From Gemmatimonadota bacterium (GTDB lineage Bacteria > Gemmatimonadota > Gemmatimonadetes > Gemmatimonadales > Gemmatimonadaceae), in NCBI GenBank assembly GCA_003155795.1, contig PMEM01000004.1:1-64000 (forward strand): a stretch of DNA of 64,000 bases, in the 5' to 3' direction. This document shows, in pieces, positions 61,497 to 64,000 of this stretch. Below the pieces are notes generated by a model, which made no database searches, had not been told where the DNA came from, and saw nothing but the letters and a program-made list of their open reading frames with translations. The number at the start of each line of letters is the position of its first letter. The stretch's first letter is position 1. The position numbers were made by a program, and so were the translations under genes.

Positions 61497-61931
61497 TTAA
61501 AAGCCGCCGCTGCTACCACCGGTCGCGCCGATCCCGCTCAGCACGCTCGACGCGGTAAGCCCACCAACAACAATGAGGCACAGGCCCAGGAGCAACACAG
61601 GTACCGCGCCGCCCTTCTCCTGCTTCCACATCCAAGCCCCGACCAAAATCATCAGAATGCCCACGGTTACCATCACCTTGAGCAAGGTGCTCTGCGCGTT
61701 GGAGTTCACGTTATTGAGCGATGTCCAAACGCTGCTCTGAGCAGACGCAGTGTCAGGGGCGAACAGTATTGTAAGCCCAACAAAGACTGCGACGATAAGC
61801 ATGGGGCCGTACGTCTTGAGAACAGGCATTACGTGTGCACGATACTTGTCGGCGCGAGTCACCAGCGAGCGACAGAATGCGCTCACGGTCCCCGACCGGG
61901 TGGTTTCGGAAAAGATCATCTGGTCTTGCAT
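61497..61931 (-). CDS. virB2: VirB2/TrbC-like pilin
   Basis: About 144 residues from ATG at 61931 (GGAG seven bases upstream). A long signal sequence ends ...DTASAQ near residue 66. Two hydrophobic helices follow (about 80-105 and 112-132) joined by a short charged loop (WKQEKGGA), then a Gly/Ser tail. This two-helix pattern is typical of VirB2/TrbC conjugative pilins. It stands at the expected place before the VirB3- and VirB4-like genes. Confidence 0.8.
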   Translation of the reverse strand: MQDQMIFSETTRSGTVSAFCRSLVTRADKYRAHVMPVLKTYGPMLIVAVFVGLTILFAPDTASAQSSVWTSLNNVNSNAQSTLLKVMVTVGILMILVGAWMWKQEKGGAVPVLLLGLCLIVVGGLTASSVLSGIGATGGSSGGF

Positions 61932-62058
61932 TGCGAAGCTCCGTCTCGGTTCGGGGTGGTTTCGCATTGAGCGTTTCTCAAAGCGCGGGCGACCCACATG
62001 CACCCGTTTAAGCAACCACTCGCTCTACGAGTCGAGTGGGATAAGTGATTCGGTCGGC

Positions 62059-62940
62059 TTAATCAGCACGTCCGGTATAGTGGGCGTCTGGTGGAACTGG
62101 ATGCCGTCTGGCGATGCGCGGTGCAGTATCCAGGTACACGACAGACGGCCCGTCAACAGCGAGGAGTACAAGCCCCTCCTTTGCCCAGACGGCGGCGCCT
62201 ACGCTTCCGACTCCCGTGGCACTAAACCGTGGGGAATCGAGCCAGGCGAGTAGGTGCCCCGGCTTAACAACGATGCGTTCTCCATCACCGATAACGCGTC
62301 GCACAATGTGGCCGCCTGCAGCGATGAAGACATCGCCGTCGCCGGTTGCGCGTTCGTACCAGAACGCCGCACCGGACGTAAGAGCAGCTAAGGGGGCGCG
62401 CATCGTACCAACTCCAATCGAGATGTCACCCGAATGTGCAACCCACGCTCCGCGTCTCGACGTCAATGCCGTCCCGTTACTGATTGGAATCCGCTGGATC
62501 TGACCACCAGAGTGGTTCACAAACGTCGCCATTCCCGGCTTCGTAGCACGCACCGTCAGCATCAGTGCAGATTCGCCAGCAGCCGTGCGTCCAATGAAGC
62601 CGCCGAACAGTCGAAACGGAGCTGTCAGGAGCGACGGCAACCATCTGATTGCAACCGGGAGATCCGCGATCCACCCGCGGCGCTGTGCCCCAATTAGCGA
62701 GACGTTTAAGACTGGACTCACGGTCGCTGAATGGAACGACCCCTTCTCCGCGAAGACGATATCGCCAGTCTCCATTGAGAACACGAGATACTGGCGGTCC
62801 GCGCCAGCGATCGCGGTTTGAACTGGCGATGGTGCGTTGTCGTGCTCGGGGAAAGGCGAGCTCGCGGTAACTACATCCATCACGCGAATTCCTTCCTCGA
62901 TCGCTGTATCTAATTCGTCCGGCAGGGCGACATTCGGCAT
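62059..62940 (-). CDS. AIM24-family protein
   Basis: 293 residues. A region of about 200 residues (from about 70) matches the AIM24/TIGR00266-type double-stranded beta-helix fold, with repeated G-rich strands (GDVFIAAGGHIVRRVIGDG, VKPGHLLAWLDSP). The function in bacteria is uncertain; some members are linked to membrane or stress roles. Here it is the second gene in the T4SS operon, nine bases after an unknown gene. A role in transfer is suggested only by this position. Confidence 0.7.
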   Translation of the reverse strand: MPNVALPDELDTAIEEGIRVMDVVTASSPFPEHDNAPSPVQTAIAGADRQYLVFSMETGDIVFAEKGSFHSATVSPVLNVSLIGAQRRGWIADLPVAIRWLPSLLTAPFRLFGGFIGRTAAGESALMLTVRATKPGMATFVNHSGGQIQRIPISNGTALTSRRGAWVAHSGDISIGVGTMRAPLAALTSGAAFWYERATGDGDVFIAAGGHIVRRVIGDGERIVVKPGHLLAWLDSPRFSATGVGSVGAAVWAKEGLVLLAVDGPSVVYLDTAPRIARRHPVPPDAHYTGRAD

Positions 62941-62949
62941 AGGATGCGA

Positions 62950-63861
62950 TTATGCCGCAGTCGCTACTTTCGTAGCGACACGAGATGTGCGTTTCTCTTG
63001 CTGGGGAGGAGCCTCGGCTGCTGTGTCGAGCGCGCCGGTCGCTGCCTTTGCCAAGTGCTGAGCAGGAGTGTATTCACACGTCGCGAGGGTCGAGAACACG
63101 CCGCGGTCGGCGGAAACGAGAAGCGACGTTGTCTCGAACTCGTACCGCAGGAGGTCCGCGAGTGCACGGTTTTTAGCCTTGGCTTGCAAACGTTCGTACG
63201 CTTCTGCCAGCGGGCGGAGCAACTTCATGTCGGCCTGCGCGTCATCGGCAGCCAAAGGCAGGGCAAGTGTGCCGACTCGGAGGAGATCGACCGCAGTGTT
63301 GTCAGGTGCGACTTCAGCCAAACCGATCCATGGCTTCGACTCGCCGCGTGGGACGCGATCAAGCACCCGACCACCTGCGGCAAGGAGTTCACGTTCTGTG
63401 CGCAGATCTGCAGCAAGTACGAAAATGCCACCTTCCGCATTTCCAGATGCTTTAAGTTCGGCTGGAGACTTCGGAATCGTGACGCCTTTCCGGACAGCGA
63501 GGAATCTCGGGTTGCCGAACGGTTCTAAGCCCGTGATCGATTGCTGGATTGCGCCGCAATAGCCGGACGTCATCGTGGGATCCATGCGTTTGTCGATCAA
63601 GACACGCATGAAGTCCCCGTAAGTTCCCGACAGCCATGTAGTTGCACCGTCACGATGTATGCGAAGGTGCTCCGCGAAGATACGCGGAGGTGCCCCTTTC
63701 ACACCAACGACAAGGTGACAAAAATCGAACGGTTCGGCATTGCCGTTACGGCCGGCATCGCGTTCCGTTTCAGCATTGTTGTCGCAGCCGAACTGAAGCA
63801 CGAGTTTCACGCCCGTTGCCGAATTCGACCGCGCAAGCAGTATCGCTGGCGCGTTCATCAT
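62950..63861 (-). CDS. hypothetical protein, first gene of T4SS operon
   Basis: 303 residues from an ATG ATG start (MMNAPAILLARSNSATGVK). No signal peptide or membrane segment. No family recognised. It has almost no leader: the conserved motif ends six bases before the ATG, so no Shine-Dalgarno sequence fits between them. It opens the long leftward transfer operon and is close to an AIM24-like gene. Confidence 0.6.
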   Translation of the reverse strand: MMNAPAILLARSNSATGVKLVLQFGCDNNAETERDAGRNGNAEPFDFCHLVVGVKGAPPRIFAEHLRIHRDGATTWLSGTYGDFMRVLIDKRMDPTMTSGYCGAIQQSITGLEPFGNPRFLAVRKGVTIPKSPAELKASGNAEGGIFVLAADLRTERELLAAGGRVLDRVPRGESKPWIGLAEVAPDNTAVDLLRVGTLALPLAADDAQADMKLLRPLAEAYERLQAKAKNRALADLLRYEFETTSLLVSADRGVFSTLATCEYTPAQHLAKAATGALDTAAEAPPQQEKRTSRVATKVATAA

Positions 63862-63867
63862 AGAGTT

Positions 63868-63889
63868 CGAGTTGTCAGTCCTACAGATT
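63868..63889 (-). promoter_or_regulatory. transfer-regulon motif copy (start of T4SS operon)
   Basis: Read leftward: ATCTGTAGGACTGACAACTC. It ends six bases before the ATG of the first gene of the operon. The remaining bases (63890-64000) show no gene. Confidence 0.7.
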
Positions 63890-64000
63890 CGTCGCGGTCC
63901 AGTCGCATGCGCGATAGGTGGCGTTCCAGAAGGTACAACTACATTCGACGTGTCCGCAAGGACGAACTGCTCCTACGGATTATTCCCTTACTCCGGTTAA

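Noticed and set aside
1-64000. tRNA, rRNA, replication initiator, partition genes or relaxase
   Set aside because: I looked for their usual signatures by eye (cloverleaf T-arm, ParA P-loop, HUH/MOB motifs) and found none that I could support; they may lie outside the window.

Overview
This 64 kb window looks like part of a large conjugative or integrative element (plasmid or ICE) of a Gram-negative-type bacterium of moderately high G+C. The evidence is a nearly complete VirB/Trb-like type IV secretion (mating) locus with outer-membrane-core components, many exported proteins with signal peptides ending in A-Q, and three kinds of recombinase. The style of the exported proteins, often ending their signal peptide in -AQ and rich in Ala, Thr and Ser, reminds me of Gemmatimonadota. 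That is an inference; no rRNA, tRNA or housekeeping marker is present to prove it.

Layout. 1-9 kb is an accessory patch: fragments of one IS3-family element at 1-349 and about 8286-8444, a second IS3-family element (2380-4072) with inverted ends and a frameshifted transposase, a secreted zinc metallopeptidase, an unknown 369-aa protein, a SEC-C protein, a dGTPase-type HD hydrolase with two small partners, and a ribbon-helix-helix protein. 9.1-13.6 kb is a leftward operon with a large serine recombinase whose catalytic and zinc-ribbon halves are separate genes. 13.9-20.4 kb runs rightward: a secreted coiled-coil protein, a GspE/PilB-type ATPase, a divergent sigma-70-family factor and unknown proteins. 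20.5-24.2 kb is a very large VirD4/TraG-type coupling protein (leftward). 24.4-25.9 kb holds two translationally coupled unknown genes. 26-29.1 kb holds a zinc-peptidase-like gene, a tyrosine recombinase lacking its C-terminal catalytic part, and a divergent intact tyrosine recombinase surrounded by inverted repeats. 29.2-39.4 kb is cargo: a secreted and a tail-anchored protein, a SRAP (HMCES/YedK) protein, a DUF72 protein, a 1571-aa NACHT/STAND-like NTPase with a C-terminal PD-(D/E)XK-like segment (a defence candidate), and umuD-umuC. 39.4-63.9 kb is a leftward gene series, mostly tightly packed: unknown gene, AIM24-like protein, VirB2-, VirB3-, VirB4-like proteins, four tandem exported proteins, VirB6/TrbL-like protein, a STAS-like protein, a lipoprotein, VirB8-, VirB9- and VirB10-like proteins, several envelope proteins, and finally two type IV prepilins.

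How it may work. The VirB-like proteins would build the mating channel. The 1216-aa coupling protein would feed it. The PilB-type ATPase and the two type IV prepilins suggest an additional or hybrid pilus. Seven copies of a conserved motif of about 20 bp (core GTAGGACTGACAACTCG) lie in front of the coupling protein, the gene divergent from it, the operon with the ATPase and sigma factor, and four points of the T4SS locus. Together with the element-encoded sigma factor this suggests a private regulon for transfer genes. I saw no relaxase, replication initiator or partition gene in this window.
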